A DNA stretch of 62,000 nt from Acanthaster planci (GCF_001949145.1 NW_019091436.1:34399-96398), one strand, 5' to 3'. Positions 48,759 through 59,800 are shown, counted from the stretch's first letter. Program-made: numbers and translations. The notes: a model not told the origin generated them from the sequence alone.

Positions 48759-50552
48759 CTGGAAATGAAAAACAGCAAAGAAAATGAAGAAATGATGGGG
48801 TTACATCTTCACAAGAGGACCGTAATAGCAGAGATGTGTCATGGAGATTTCTTCCTTCCCTTTGCATATAACTTAAATGTCATCTATTTGTGACACTCTT
48901 CAAGGAAGCAACTCCACGGGCAGATGCACATGTAACCAACTACATTCATGTTTTGGTTATTTCCCCCGATGCTTTATGGACCAAGATTTATCAGCACAGA
49001 GAAATTATCAACTTGGTTCACAGTCAACTGTTGAGCTAAATATTATTTCTACAGAAGGCAGAAGTTGACAAAATCCATGTCACAATCCGGAGGCTTCGGT
49101 TTAATCAAATGAGTAGTAAATGGGAATGTGACTCCTATTAGCAACAGTTTTGATTATTTATTCAAATTCAAATTTAGAATCTGTGCACCCCTGATAGGTA
49201 TTGTGATTTGTTTGGGTCCTACCTTTTTCAGAGATTCAGCTGCCTCTTCACAATCATTGAATGTTGCTACTCGGTAGCCGATAGTTGCTAGAGAAAAACA
49301 CTGCATAAGATATTGAATACAATCATGAGAACATGAAAGACTGACATCTACACAACACTGGTCAATTCTTCCCATCTTATGACTTCTGGTTTGATTCAAA
49401 ACATCAGATCAAGATAATGGAGAAGGCACGCATGGTCTTTCTTGACCGTTTCTTCTTGTTATCTGGTTCTTTTACATGCAGTCATTTCAAAGACACAAAC
49501 TGCACCTTGATGAGCAAAACAATGCTCCAAGTTTCACCTCCCCTCCATTTTGGGAATAAATGCTGGAACTGCCACTAATTTATCTGGTGATGTACGTTAA
49601 TTTTCTTGACCAGAAGTCGTACTGAAACTTGACTAGAACAATAATGAAGAAGGCATTTGTTCCTCAGCAGGTAAATGTGGTATAAATCATTTACATATTA
49701 AACAAAACTTATTTTCTGAATAGATGTTCCAAGATGTTACTTACCGCAAAGACTATCAGTAAATAAACTGGCAGCTGCCAAAGTAAAGAAACATGAGAAA
49801 TTAATGAAATACAAAATGATGCATCAGTGACATCATGGAATTGTGCTGACTATAAAGTCTGGCTCAATCTGCTCTGTGAAAGGACAAGAGGTGGCATATT
49901 TTTTACAAAGAAACCAAATTCCTGTGGTATGAAAACACTGCATGTGCACACAAGTTCATAAACTTAAAGCCTGTCTGATTGTACATTTCAACTGAAATGT
50001 CTACATATGCACCACGTTGAATGATTTCCGATAAGCCTGTTTATGTGTTGCTGGTGGAAGTGGACTTGTAATCACAGCAGATGCACAATACATGAAATAA
50101 GTATCAGAAGTACATTTAAATGGCTTTCAAATCAAAGAACAGATTTGAAATTTTGCATTTTCTGGAAACGAATACAATGTAGCTAAAGATTTGTAAATAA
50201 CATCACATGAGTCTTCAGGGTATCTTCCCTACTTTTTTTCAGTTGTCATTAGTCTCACGTCTTCATTAATATAACTGTGCAGAGGAAACAGATTTGACAA
50301 TTTGTATTGAAGTGATTGTGAAAATTGGATCTGTCTGTCATCTACCAACTTCTGTTTTACTGGTATTGATTGGCTATGCACATGGGAGGATTGGGCACAC
50401 ATGACACAAACAAATATCCCCAAACTTACCGGCACAATGACTTCTTTCATCCTGGCATCCACTTGAATGGGGACCAAATCAAACACAAAGGCACACCATA
50501 TGCTAGCAAAGAGGACCAAGGCTGTTATCCATTGAACTAACTTAGTTGCCAT
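48705..50552 (-). CDS. DPM3: Dolichol-phosphate mannosyltransferase subunit 3 (4 coding exons)
   Basis: Four exons (50552-50430, 49774-49745, 49300-49223, 48758-48705) join in phase 0 to 94 residues; vertebrate DPM3 is 92. The product is the small ER membrane subunit of dolichol-phosphate-mannose synthase, which tethers catalytic DPM1; the enzyme makes the mannose donor for N-glycans, GPI anchors and O- and C-mannosylation. The protein starts MATKLVQW (family MTKLAQW), has membrane segments at about 4-24 and 42-60, then the hallmark GYRVATFNDCEEAAESL (58-74) and a coiled, charged C-terminus with EARKDLKKKGFRF that binds DPM1. The ATG at 50552-50550 sits in a near-perfect Kozak context (caccATGG). 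The frame remains open upstream to 50720, but family length and the Kozak context favour this start. It is convergent with the MFSD4A-like gene. Confidence 0.96.
48759..49222 (-). other. DPM3 intron 3
   Basis: 464-base GT..AG intron, no features seen. Confidence 0.85.
49223..49300 (-). CDS. DPM3: DPM3 exon 3
   Basis: Twenty-six codons from CFSLATIGYRV to SLKK, with acceptor tatgcag and donor gtagga. A second ag 16 bases into the exon (ctctag) could be mistaken for the acceptor, but the family sequence CYALGTVGYRV supports the earlier one. Confidence 0.94.
49301..49744 (-). other. DPM3 intron 2
   Basis: 444-base GT..AG intron, no features seen. Confidence 0.85.
49745..49774 (-). CDS. DPM3: DPM3 exon 2, a 30-base microexon
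   Basis: Ten codons, LPVYLLIVFA, match the family's LPAYLLVSAG at the start of the second membrane segment. It has an upstream acceptor (ttggcag) and a downstream donor (gtaagt). Without it the second membrane segment would lose half its length. Confidence 0.93.
49775..50429 (-). other. DPM3 intron 1
   Basis: 655-base GT..AG intron, no features seen. Confidence 0.85.
50430..50552 (-). CDS. DPM3: DPM3 exon 1
   Basis: Encodes residues 1-41, MATKLVQW through MKEVIVP, with the first membrane segment. Donor gtaagt just below 50430. Confidence 0.96.
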
Positions 50553-52021
50553 GGTGATTACTTCTAGGACATCTGAAGCATATGGAAAGCATGCGGAGAG
50601 TAAGATGAACATAAGAGTCATAGAGTACTTAGATAGACAGGTTCTCTCGCAGATCTGAACGAAATTCGTAATTGCTGAAGTCTGGGTGCAAACTAGACAG
50701 GCGCTCATACAGGCTACCATTACTTAACTATACAAAGCAGTCTGTGTAATGTACAAAATTCGTCCGGAGTGGGAAAACGGCGAAAAAAAAGGCCACATTT
50801 TTTCCACTAAACGAGAAAAAGGCGAGTTTTCTGCAATTAGCAATGTAGAGGAAAGTTTACCCCGTAAGTAGTGAACATACCGGTGCAATTTCAGCTCATA
50901 AAATCTAGCGCATGTTTAGTTATGCCCCCAGATATCCCGGATAAATCTTTTCAAAAGAAATCCCTATGAATCAGGATAGGGCACAGTAAGTATACGACGG
51001 AGGAGTATTTCGTCGGGCCCTGTTTATGGGTCTACTGTTGGCCCTAATTCACTTAAAAAAGGAAGTCAAATGTCTTAAAGTATTGAAATCTACAGTATTC
51101 AACAAAGGCCTACATGTATGACTACCATATCGGACAACTTGGCAAGAAAATTCAGCACTTGCAGTTGCATCAGCATCATCAGCCTGCCCGTCAGCAGAGT
51201 CTTCGACTCGGTACAGTCAAATGAGGGCGCTCTTGCTCAATGCTTAACATGGCCGGCCCTGCCTGCCAGATGGAACACACAGCCCCCCCCATCTGAAACA
51301 CAAAATATCACCTGGGCAAGACGAAATAATAATAGTGAAGGACAAAGCTCAACAACTAACGAGATGGCAATTTGATTTTTACCATAAAGAGTGGTCCGAC
51401 AACCGCATCTCTGGCTCAGTTACATCACTTAGCGTTAGGTACGTAATGTGGGTAGCCTGTTAGTCTAAAACAACAGATAATGAAAATAAAGGTAGAAATT
51501 GTGACAGTGAAAGTTTTTCAATGGACACAAATTAACTGTGGCTTATAATGGCCTGACTCTGTAGAAGGTACATCTAGAACAAGAGAATGAAAGGGTCCCC
51601 GAACTCCCTTTTTATTCTCATCAAGTTTCAAAAACCAAATACAATTTCTCCTTTTTTAGGGGTGGGCGGCACAGCCCTTGGTGAGTGTCTCCACCGTCAG
51701 TGGATTGTGCTCATCTAGAAATTTCAAATAAGGGCACACTCCACTGGGGAGGGGTGGACACAGACATAATAAAACGCATAATCTCTGTGGTGGATACGTA
51801 TATCGATGCGCCCTCTATCCTTCCCGTTATAACGTCACTGCTGGAACCTTGTGGTACATTCCTCATTGGCTACACATTCAAACGGCGCATAACTCTTGCT
51901 GTTTGATGATGTACCTATGGAATCTTTAGGGGACAATGCGATGAGATCTTTTTTATTTTGTTAGCCTGTGTCCTTTTACCATTGTTTTGAAATAGAATGG
52001 ATGATGATTATCGTTATTTCG
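50553..52021. other. DPM3 upstream region and spacer
   Basis: This should contain the DPM3 5' UTR and promoter. A possible 5' UTR acceptor (gcttcag on the minus strand, about 50572) lies just above the start codon. The 85-codon frame at 51118-51375 (plus) is not recognised. A short plus-strand segment at about 51757-51906 weakly recalls the end of a METTL21 or EEF2KMT-type methyltransferase fold, but it has no supporting exons. Confidence 0.4.
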
Positions 52022-52025
52022 TTAA

Positions 52026-52375
52026 CCCTAAAAGAGCCGGGGAGGACCCCCCTCGGCATTTTTACCGATATCGCCGCAGTGCATTTTTTTATCAGAAGTT
52101 CAGCCTTCGGTAGTTTATGGAGTAGCTCATTGCTGTCATTTTGACACCAAGTTTGTAAAAATCGAAGCTACCGTTCTTTCGCAGCGCGTATTTTACAGTT
52201 CAGCAAAAAATTACACCTTTTCCACTGCGGAGCTCAAGGGACGCGGGCTGGCACGAATCTAGTAGCCTTGAACTTTAAATGACTGCATCAATGAGGAACA
52301 GCTAAGTTCTGGAAGAGGGGGGTGGAATTCACCCCCGGTTCAGTGAGATGGACCAAAATAACCCGGCTTTTAGGG
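52026..52375. mobile_element. piggyBac-type MITE, about 350 bp
   Basis: The left end is TTAA followed by CCCTAAAAGagCCGGGG. The right end reads CCCGGCTTTTAGGG followed by TGAA. The inverted ends match apart from a 2-base insertion, and the right target site is one change from TTAA. TTAA duplication and CCCT-start termini are hallmarks of piggyBac-type elements. There is no transposase frame inside. A short unrelated open stretch follows at 52629. Confidence 0.65.
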
Positions 52376-52628
52376 TGAACTTTGGTGTTACGATGTCTCT
52401 GTTATAGTTTACGGGTTCCAAACAATAACTAATTTTAAACATAAAAATTTAGCTGACCAGTTGGAAGCACATCTCCAATTAAAACTCCAAAAAAGGCATT
52501 CAGGGGGATACAGTACTTAAACAACTTTCAAGTTCTGGAGGAGAGGGGAAATGTCGTGACCTAAGGGCACTCATGAGCACGGTGAAACCCAGCACTAAAA
52601 ATGGCAAAGACCAGTGTAACGAATGAGC

Positions 52629-52948
52629 TTATGCATTCCCCTTGATAATCTGTAAGGCATTCCCAAGATTCCTACAACACCAGAAGACATAGGGGTCGGG
52701 GATACCTTTTGCTACATAATCATGCACCTTTATGGAAATTATGGGCACTCCGGTAATGAGTGCGTAGTACGAGCAATTTTTGTCAATGAAAGCATGATTC
52801 AGTTCGTAACACAGTCGAAGTGCCGGTATGCAGTTGGTATCCAGCGGTGGTTTTGTTGTGTGTGTATGGTTAAGGAACTGCTGATACCTCAGCCAACCAA
52901 ATAACTTCAGCCTCTTTTCTTCGGACTCGCCAAAGCAACCTGTACAGC
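52629..52948 (-). CDS. Candidate unidentified 3'-terminal exon or gene relic
   Basis: On the minus strand a frame of 105 codons runs from an acceptor (gcttaccag, exon starting at 52948) to TAA at 52631-52629. It is more protein-like than its surroundings: balanced composition, seven Cys, an NHT and an NCS site, and blocks such as PALRLCYELNHAFIDKNCSY, DYVAKGIPDPYVFWCC and NLGNALQIIKGNA. I do not recognise the family. The frame stays open upstream to 53087, but that part looks like repeat DNA. No partner exon was found further up the minus strand, where the sulfotransferase gene lies on the other strand, so this may be an orphan fragment of a mobile element or a pseudogene. Confidence 0.3.
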
Positions 52949-52977
52949 CTGGTAAGCTGATTACATAATATCGACTA

Positions 52978-53225
52978 TCATGGGCGTGGCAAGGGGTGGT
53001 TTTTCCACCCCTCAAAAAAGAAAGCGGAGAAAAAAAAACAACAGTAATGAAGAGAGAGAGATGTATGCAAGGGGATGAAAACTCCAATTAAACAGAGGCC
53101 TGAAAATTGATTTATCTCCACTTTTAATGGTTTATCAACTTGTTGCTGAGTACTTCCCCTGAAAGCACTACTGAAAAGAGTGCGTTGTCCCTTCCCCCCA
53201 CGGAAGAATCCTGGCAACGCCTATG
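52978..53225. repeat. Possible transposon remnant with imperfect inverted ends
   Basis: The left end catgggcgtggcaagg and the right end cctggcaacgcctatg are imperfect inverse copies about 245 bases apart. Inside are a ggggtgg/ccacccc hairpin (about 52993-53011) and simple A and GA runs. No transposase. The boundaries are uncertain. Confidence 0.4.
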
Positions 53226-53395
53226 TCCACAACTCCTTCAACGGCTCAGTGGTTTTTAACAAAATCCAAGTGGCATATTGAGCAGTGTCTCAGTCATCGC
53301 CTAATATGACTTGCAACAACACCGAGTTAGGATCAGATACTATCCTTTTCACCATAGCCCCGGACCGTCACTAACATACAAGTCTTCTAAACTCC

Positions 53396-53492
53396 ATGAT
53401 AATCATGGGTGCTATGCATTGGTGTAAACTGGGTGTGGCATTGATTGCTTCCATGTACCTGTTCATTTGTTTAACCATTTGGTATTCTACGG
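53396..53492 (+). CDS. Sulfotransferase A exon 1 (signal anchor)
   Basis: Encodes residues 1-32 plus one base: short cytosolic start, then the hydrophobic anchor LGVALIASMYLFICLTIW. Donor gtaagt, phase 1. It matches exon 1 of the paralogue at 60084 (shared YLFxCLxxWxxTG and CxLxVA patterns). Confidence 0.85.
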
Positions 53493-56400
53493 GTAAGTGA
53501 TGAAAAACACTCAGTTTTTCCCTTTTCACTAGTCGTCAGTATGTTTCAGTGTTGTGTTATATGGTATTGTCGTTTGAACTTGTAATATTAAGGACGATTC
53601 ACCGGTGTATGGTGAGTGGATGGGCGAGCAATGGGGTCCACGGAACCTCCACCATGGGCAGATTTTAATAAATACGGGAGAAAGATGTACAGCTCTTTCT
53701 ATAGACCATGTACCAAGTTCCCTCCTCTCAGGCCAGAAAAGGTTACGTAATTAAGGAATTTCCAAAACCTTTGCTTCTGCCAAACAAATCCTCCCAAAAA
53801 TCTTGTCTTGGATGGATGAATCGGTGTGCGTCCTCGATTTTGGATTTGCAGTAGTGTAATAACAGTTTACAAATCATTTTTGAGCCCAATATTCAAAACA
53901 ACAATATTTTAAAACTGCGACCCCCCACACACACGCCAGAGACTAGCCCCGTAAATGGGGCCCAAGCACCGTCTGCCTCCGTATCCAGGGTCCCATTTAT
54001 GACGGAAAACGTCATAGACAAAGCTTATATCTAGCTTTATTTCACGTCAGTTGTTGTTTTGAGTATAGGTATATCACCGTCTGTGATATTGTTCCGCAAC
54101 TATAAGATTTAATTGCTCGTAGTACAGGAGGAGTTACAGTTCCTTTGAACAGATAGAAAAGTTGGCTGGAATGAGATCGACCTCCACACAAAAATTTGTT
54201 GCGAATGTATTTTAATTTTAACCATTAAGTTAGTCATTTTAATTTTCAAACAAAACAGACAGGGTCAGTGAAAATGATTTTTTTTTTGCCTCTATAGGGA
54301 ACTAGAAGAAGGGTTGGCTGAAAATAAGAACCAAAGAATTGAAAAAGGTCGTCTGAATGCATGTACATGGTTACTCTACAACTTTAGAGCTATGCTCCGT
54401 ACTCTTGCAAAGGTTATGTGATGATGCTGCAGAGTGCACATTCGTGGATCAAGTACAAGTGAACTACGGCAACTTACTGGAAAATACCAGTCAATCAGTT
54501 TGTGATGAAAAACTTTGCTCAATCTGTGTGGTAGTTTTTCTAGGAATCGCTCAACTGGCTATATTTTCCAACATCTGGAAGGGATTGAAAACAGTTACTT
54601 TAAAATACTGAATAAATAGGATCCAGAATTTTTATTTTTGAGAAAAATTTCCCCAACTTTCTTAGAATGTAGTTGAATTAAGCTTGGGAAGGAACGGGCT
54701 GGGTTCTCTTTTCGTTTGTACGAATTACTATGAACGAAAATTAATTCGTGTGAACGAAAGAACAATGTTTGAAAAAACACCGTCTGTGCCTGGGCTTCAT
54801 AATGTCTGTAATCTGCTTTACTCTGTCTAAAAAAAGGTTGTCTCCTAAACAGGTTCAGTATCGTTGTCTAACTTGAAGCAAGCAAATATAACAGGACGAT
54901 GGAGAAGAGCACTTCAAGGAGGATACCACAAAATAGTTGTAAGTACATGCTTTGTACTTGTCGATGTAATCTAACCAGCTGGTCAATGCTGTTCGTGAAC
55001 TTGTTACATCCAGTTCAAGTAGTTGGCACGCCTCTCATCCCACTGATTTTACCTACTTCACTCCTCCGTGCCTACTCCTACCTCACCATTCCAATGCACT
55101 TTTAGATAGAATGAATATCCGCGGAAAATATAATATTAAATCAGTGCTCTGAAATATGTGATTGCCGAGCTTTCGGTAACTGAGTACCTTCTTTAGGGCA
55201 AGCAGATTCAGTTCAGTGAACTGAATCTGCTTGCCCTGGAGAAGGTACCCCTGAAGGAGGGGTTAAGCACCCTCCCCCGCTCTGAGACAAAAAAAAATAA
55301 TCAAAAAAAAACCTAAACTCGTTTAAAAACAATTTTATCCACCAGCTTTCTTAGCCTTCCTTTTTGCCCTCCTGCGTTTGTCCGTCTTTGGTCAATTCTC
55401 TGCTTACTTGTTTGTCCCAGTCTTCTTGTCCGTCATTTTATCTTTGAGAAAGATTCTACTAGGATCGAAAGTCGGGCCTTCCTTGTTTTGCGATTTGTGT
55501 TTTACGTCACTGTATCCAGCAAGCAGTTTGCAGCAGTCTTGTATTACATGTTCTGTAAATAATTTATGTCATGTAATGTTTCATCAATGTTTCATCCGCT
55601 TGTCCCCCCCCCAGAAAAGAAAAGAGACATTAGAAAAATATTCGGGCTGCCCCCTCCCGAAGAATTCTTGGATCCTCCACGATATCACAAATTTATCAGT
55701 GGAACATGTGCTTAGAAGGAACTAAATCAAAGATGATGGTATGTTCCCACTGATCTTCGTATAGGTTTGAAGTCACGTCCGCACAAATATGGCCTTGTTG
55801 TGAACAATACTAATTCCTAAGAAAATGGAAGGTGTAAACCCCACAACTAAATAGCAATTTTATGGTTCACCAGTCAGAACTCTGTTCTTCACTTCCAGGA
55901 ACCAAATGTTTCCCAGTCCGTTATTTGGGAGAGACAGCAGATGTCTCGAAAACAGCTGCTACAGGACAGGTGTGTTGCCTTCAAAGCCAAAGCCGATACT
56001 TTTGATCCACCGCTTAGGTACGAGGCGAATAGCTGGAGGCGTTTCCCGAGAGAGTTCATAGTCATCGAACCACTGAAGGTGGTGTATTGCACAATCCCCA
56101 AAGTTAGTAGTACTACCATCCTTCGGATGCTTCTAAATGTAACCGGACTTTTACCCCCAAACCCCCGACCTCGCATTCTCGTGTCAAACAATTTTTCCTC
56201 CCTTGATCGTTACGAATTAGGAGAGGCCGAAAAAATATTGGCGACTTACAAAAAATTCTTGTTTGTCCGAAACCCGCTAGAAAGGTTTCTGTCAGCGTAC
56301 AGGAATAAAGTTGAGACGAATGTTGATCCAGCCTTTGAAGTACTGCGTGATTTTATCAGATCTTCCAATGGGCGTGCCAAGTTGGTAAAAAAAACGCGCG

Positions 56401-56843
56401 AAATCAAACGCAGTTCGATGACCAATCACTTAACAGTCCAGGAAAGTAATGTCACTTTCTCACAGTTTGCAAAGTTTGTATTGTCTGGAAGAGAAAAGGC
56501 ATTTCAGCGGGCACGTCCAGGCATGAACAAGCACTGGCGTCCGATGTACGAAATATGTCAGCCATGTCTAGTCGACTATGACTGGATTGGACATCTTGAA
56601 AGTTTGCAGACAGACATCTGTTCAATCTTACGAGCCCTCGTAGGGGGAAATCGGACAGTGTATGTGCCTAAACACTATCCAAGACATGTTACAGACAGCT
56701 CTGCAGAAGACACGCAAAGTTATTTTTTTGCGACTCTAAAGTTTCCACAAATAGAGGCACTCATTAAGTACTACGAACTTGATTATGATCTGTTTGGTTT
56801 TGATATACCACCCAGTATTGGAAAACTGATTAACAATGGATAG
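53396..56843 (+). CDS. HNK-1-family carbohydrate sulfotransferase (CHST8/9/10-like, 3 coding exons)
   Basis: Exons 53396-53492, 54853-54938 and 55899-56843 join in frame to 375 residues, normal for this family (about 350-420). It is a type II Golgi protein that transfers sulfate from PAPS to a glycan; the acceptor sugar cannot be told. Residues 10-31 form a signal anchor, followed by a short stem. The 5'-phosphosulfate-binding loop is TIPKVSSTT (126-134, Lys129), the 3'-phosphate site is FVRNPLERFLSAYRNK (183-198), and later family motifs are HWRPMYEICQPCLVDYDWIG (273-292) and YYELDYDLFGF (352-362). Potential N-glycosylation sites include NIT in exon 2 and NVT at 141 and 245. ATGs at 53396, 53405 and 53414 are all possible; an in-frame TAA at 53372 precedes them. 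A tandem paralogue starts at 60084 on the same strand. Confidence 0.93.
53493..54852 (+). other. Sulfotransferase A intron 1
   Basis: 1360-base GT..AG intron. Its first 250 or so bases resemble the start of intron 1 of the paralogue (60178-60420). The 84-codon frame at 54357-54611 has no recognisable identity. Confidence 0.7.
54853..54938 (+). CDS. Sulfotransferase A exon 2 (stem)
   Basis: Acceptor cctaaacag, donor gtaagt. Completes Gly33 and encodes residues 34-61, a hydrophilic stem with NITGRW, matched by NVTGRW in the paralogue's exon 2. Phase 1 to phase 0, identical to the paralogue. Confidence 0.85.
55184..55248. repeat. 65-base near-perfect palindrome
   Basis: The two 32-base arms are centred on a single base at 55216. 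They match fully except for two adjacent mismatches at 55193-55194 against 55238-55239. The core is gggcaagcagattcagttca with its inverse. Confidence 0.9.
55400..55545. repeat. Dispersed repeat, copy 2 (partner at 150-300)
   Basis: Same family and orientation as the copy near the window start: tttgagaaagattct, aggatcgaaa and ccagcaagcagtttg followed by cagcagt. It lies in intron 2 of the first sulfotransferase gene. Confidence 0.65.
55899..56843 (+). CDS. Sulfotransferase A exon 3 (catalytic domain)
   Basis: Acceptor cacttccag at 55898. Encodes residues 62-375 with all PAPS-binding motifs in one exon, ending TAG at 56841-56843. The frame begins before the internal Met at 55941: the 14 codons from 55899 (EPNVSQSVIWERQQ) link it to the stem exon. 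Confidence 0.95.
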   Translation, partial: EPNVSQSVIWERQQMSRKQLLQDRCVAFKAKADTFDPPLRYEANSWRRFPREFIVIEPLKVVYCTIPKVSSTTILRMLLNVTGLLPPNPRPRILVSNNFSSLDRYELGEAEKILATYKKFLFVRNPLERFLSAYRNKVETNVDPAFEVLRDFIRSSNGRAKLVKKTREIKRSSMTNHLTVQESNVTFSQFAKFVLSGREKAFQRARPGMNKHWRPMYEICQPCLVDYDWIGHLESLQTDICSILRALVGGNRTVYVPKHYPRHVTDSSAEDTQSYFFATLKFPQIEALIKYYELDYDLFGFDIPPSIGKLINNG

Positions 56844-59800
56844 TAATATTTTGTTATCTGGATCTTTGATGATCGCTAAGACATACCGGACTTAAAGTAT
56901 ACGATAGGATCTACATACACAAAACACAACATTCACACAGACGAGTGCAAAACCAAGGGCAACTATAAGTTCAAAAAGTAATTTATAAATGTGAGTCGAA
57001 GAACCGACTGTTTATGTTTTTCATAAAGACAAGAAGAGGGTACGATAACAGAACTGCATACCCCAATGAACCACACTGCACATGTTTCATAAGTTGTCCA
57101 AGATTAAAGTGATATGTCGTCCAACAGTAAAATAGACAAAATAATAATTTTGCAAGCAGAAGACCACGAATGATACTCGTAGCCAGCATATTATAAGAGC
57201 CATTCATTTTGTAAAGTAATTTGTTACATTTGTACGATGAGATTTTATGCCCAGATCAAGACTGAGTATAATTTTAACATGGTAAAAAATACCTATGGAG
57301 TAAATAGGACCATAGGTCTACTTGAAAGGTGAAATTATTTGAAACGATTCACGATGCCCTTTTTGTGTAATCAATGAACAAAACAAAGTGTGAATATGTT
57401 TCAACCGTTTATTATTAGTATAGATAATTAACAGTCAAGGACTCAATTAAGGTGGAGCCTTGAGGCACTCCACGTGTGATATCCTCATTAGCAGAGTTTA
57501 CGAAGTGATGCGGTTATTATACTTACGACGCATTACAGTAAATGAAATTATTATTTTTCATATTGATATGTACCATCCTTAAAGTATTAAGGTATCAGAC
57601 TTTTAAGACAAATATTCCCTCGTGTGGAAAGCATATCTGTAACTGATACAGAGGGGTACACCCAACCCCAACTCCCCTATATTTGGATTTGTTTCTGTTG
57701 GGCATACCTTTTTTCCTGTTTCAATTTCCAGTTATATTATTTAATAACTTCAACAGAAATTTACATGTAGACCAGAAAATCTGCTACGCTCTTATGTTTG
57801 GCCAGCATCTTCATTTTGGTAAACAAGAATGTTATCCACACCATCAATTACCGAACAGAACTAGAAATCTATAAATCTTGAAAACAAGCCCAAATTCTAC
57901 TATTTACCTGAAATTAATACAAAAGTCTAGAAACCACAGATTTAAGCAGAAAAGAAAACGAAACATCAACACAGTATTTCCGAAGTGGATAATGCGGCGG
58001 TGCTACAGCTTATTTCTTCGGTGGGAGTCACTGTGCGGGAGATGAGAGCTTAATACGTGTCTTTAAAAATTACAGGGGAGCTACTCCTATAAACCAAAAT
58101 GTATTGAAATACTTGGAGGCAATAACAAAGACAAAATGGCCCGTCACATGAACTTTTTTTTCACAGTACCATACGTTTATAGCTGCTGAATACATATATC
58201 TGGCAAGGGTGCTGCGAACTATTTATCTTTGATACATTTATCGTACAATTTACAGGTATTTTGATTCAATGTGCTTGTACGCATCTCTTTATTTTTAGTG
58301 TAAATTTGTACGTGTAACTTAAGTTGTATCTTTTTATTTGAGATAAGAATAGTTTAAAATTTATCATTCACTAAAAGGTTTCCTTTAATGGTTGAAATAT
58401 CTGATGGATTAATTGTGAGTCATTGGCACTGGTTGAATTAAAACACGCGAGTTATAAAATGCTGAAGAGTTTAATTTCTTGTGCAAAGTTGTGTTATGAA
58501 GACGTGGACTGGCAAAACATGACAATGGGAAAAGCACCACTAGTTACCTAGTGGTTAGTTCGTGACGTACCTAACGCATGTGCAGTGAAGTTGAAATGCG
58601 AACAACCCTGTAGTCAACCGTTGTCAGGTTTCAGGCTTGGCCGAAGGGGAGAAACAGTGGTCGCAGGAATCAGGGCAAAATAGCAAAAATTACAGTAACA
58701 AAATGGTCGTTTACCGGTGGTATACTGTTTTTCCAGCATTTTTCTTATAGCTGGTTCTCTCTGTACTGTGCTATTAATGGTTTATGGCAACCGGCGACGC
58801 GACCCAACCTCGGTGGGCTGGTTGAAAATAGTTGACTGGTAGCCCAACCATCGTCGACTGAGTTAAGTTCGATGACAGATAGTCGAACTATGGTTAATGT
58901 CCTGGGGTGAATTTCTGTAATTAACTAGTGATACCTCCGATGGAGCCACAAAAAGTAGCTCCATGGTTAGGTCTACATGTATCGCTGCAAGCCCATTTTT
59001 TCTACCAGTGCCGAGGCTCCACTGGTCCCCATTAGTTGGCTACTGACATCATACATAAATACACCTCCATTCAACTCGAAGCACAGTTGGGGCATTCACT
59101 GGGCATTCTGCGAGTTGGTAGCATCAATTCCTGTTCGATGCCTCATCTCTCCAAAAACACTTGTCTTGGTACTACGCATTGGCATAGACTTCAGAGGATG
59201 TGGACAGTGACTGTTAATCTCTCTGAGCCTTTAGTTTTCTAGGGGTAAGATATGAGGATCGACTATCTGTCACGCCCACTGGCATTCACCGACCTCATCA
59301 AATTATGGCGTGCAAAATTGACATCAAATTTTAATCACAAAATAGAGATATCGGTATGCGGTATGTTTTGTTCTGTTGCTTACTTCACCGCCATGTCGTC
59401 AGACCATTTTCATGAGAGATGATGACTACAGCTTAAAGTAAACATTTAAAATACAATTAAAACAACCATTTCAAATATGCTACAGTAAAGATTATAACAT
59501 TGGAATGAGGATGGACCAAAGATGAATATTTTCACAATGTTTTGTTTAATTTTAAGTTGGACCCTCAATCATAGCATGCTCTAGTTTGTGGGGCTTAATT
59601 GATCGGCCCATTTATTATTCATGGCTGATACCAGTTGGTTCCACAACCGTTCCCCACTTTGAAAAATCGATCCACCGCTGGTAACAAGTGTACGACATGA
59701 CCATACGGAGCTTATTGGGACAGTAAGCAGCCCATAGCTTTGTCAATAGGCGATTTGCGTAGACTTTCTTCATGACATTCTGCAAAAGAAATAAACGAAG

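Larger units (their letters stand above)
54939..55898 (+). other. Sulfotransferase A intron 2
   Basis: 960-base GT..AG intron that contains the near-perfect palindrome at 55184-55248 and the dispersed repeat at 55400-55545. Confidence 0.8.

Noticed and set aside
50229-50720. 163-codon minus-strand frame as a longer DPM3-like protein
   Set aside because: The real exon is 50552-50430; the rest is intron 1 read-through and 5' leader. The family begins at the Met with the strong Kozak context, and the donor at 50429 is supported by the matching downstream exons.
55889-56191. 100-codon minus-strand frame
   Set aside because: Antisense shadow of the sulfotransferase catalytic exon.
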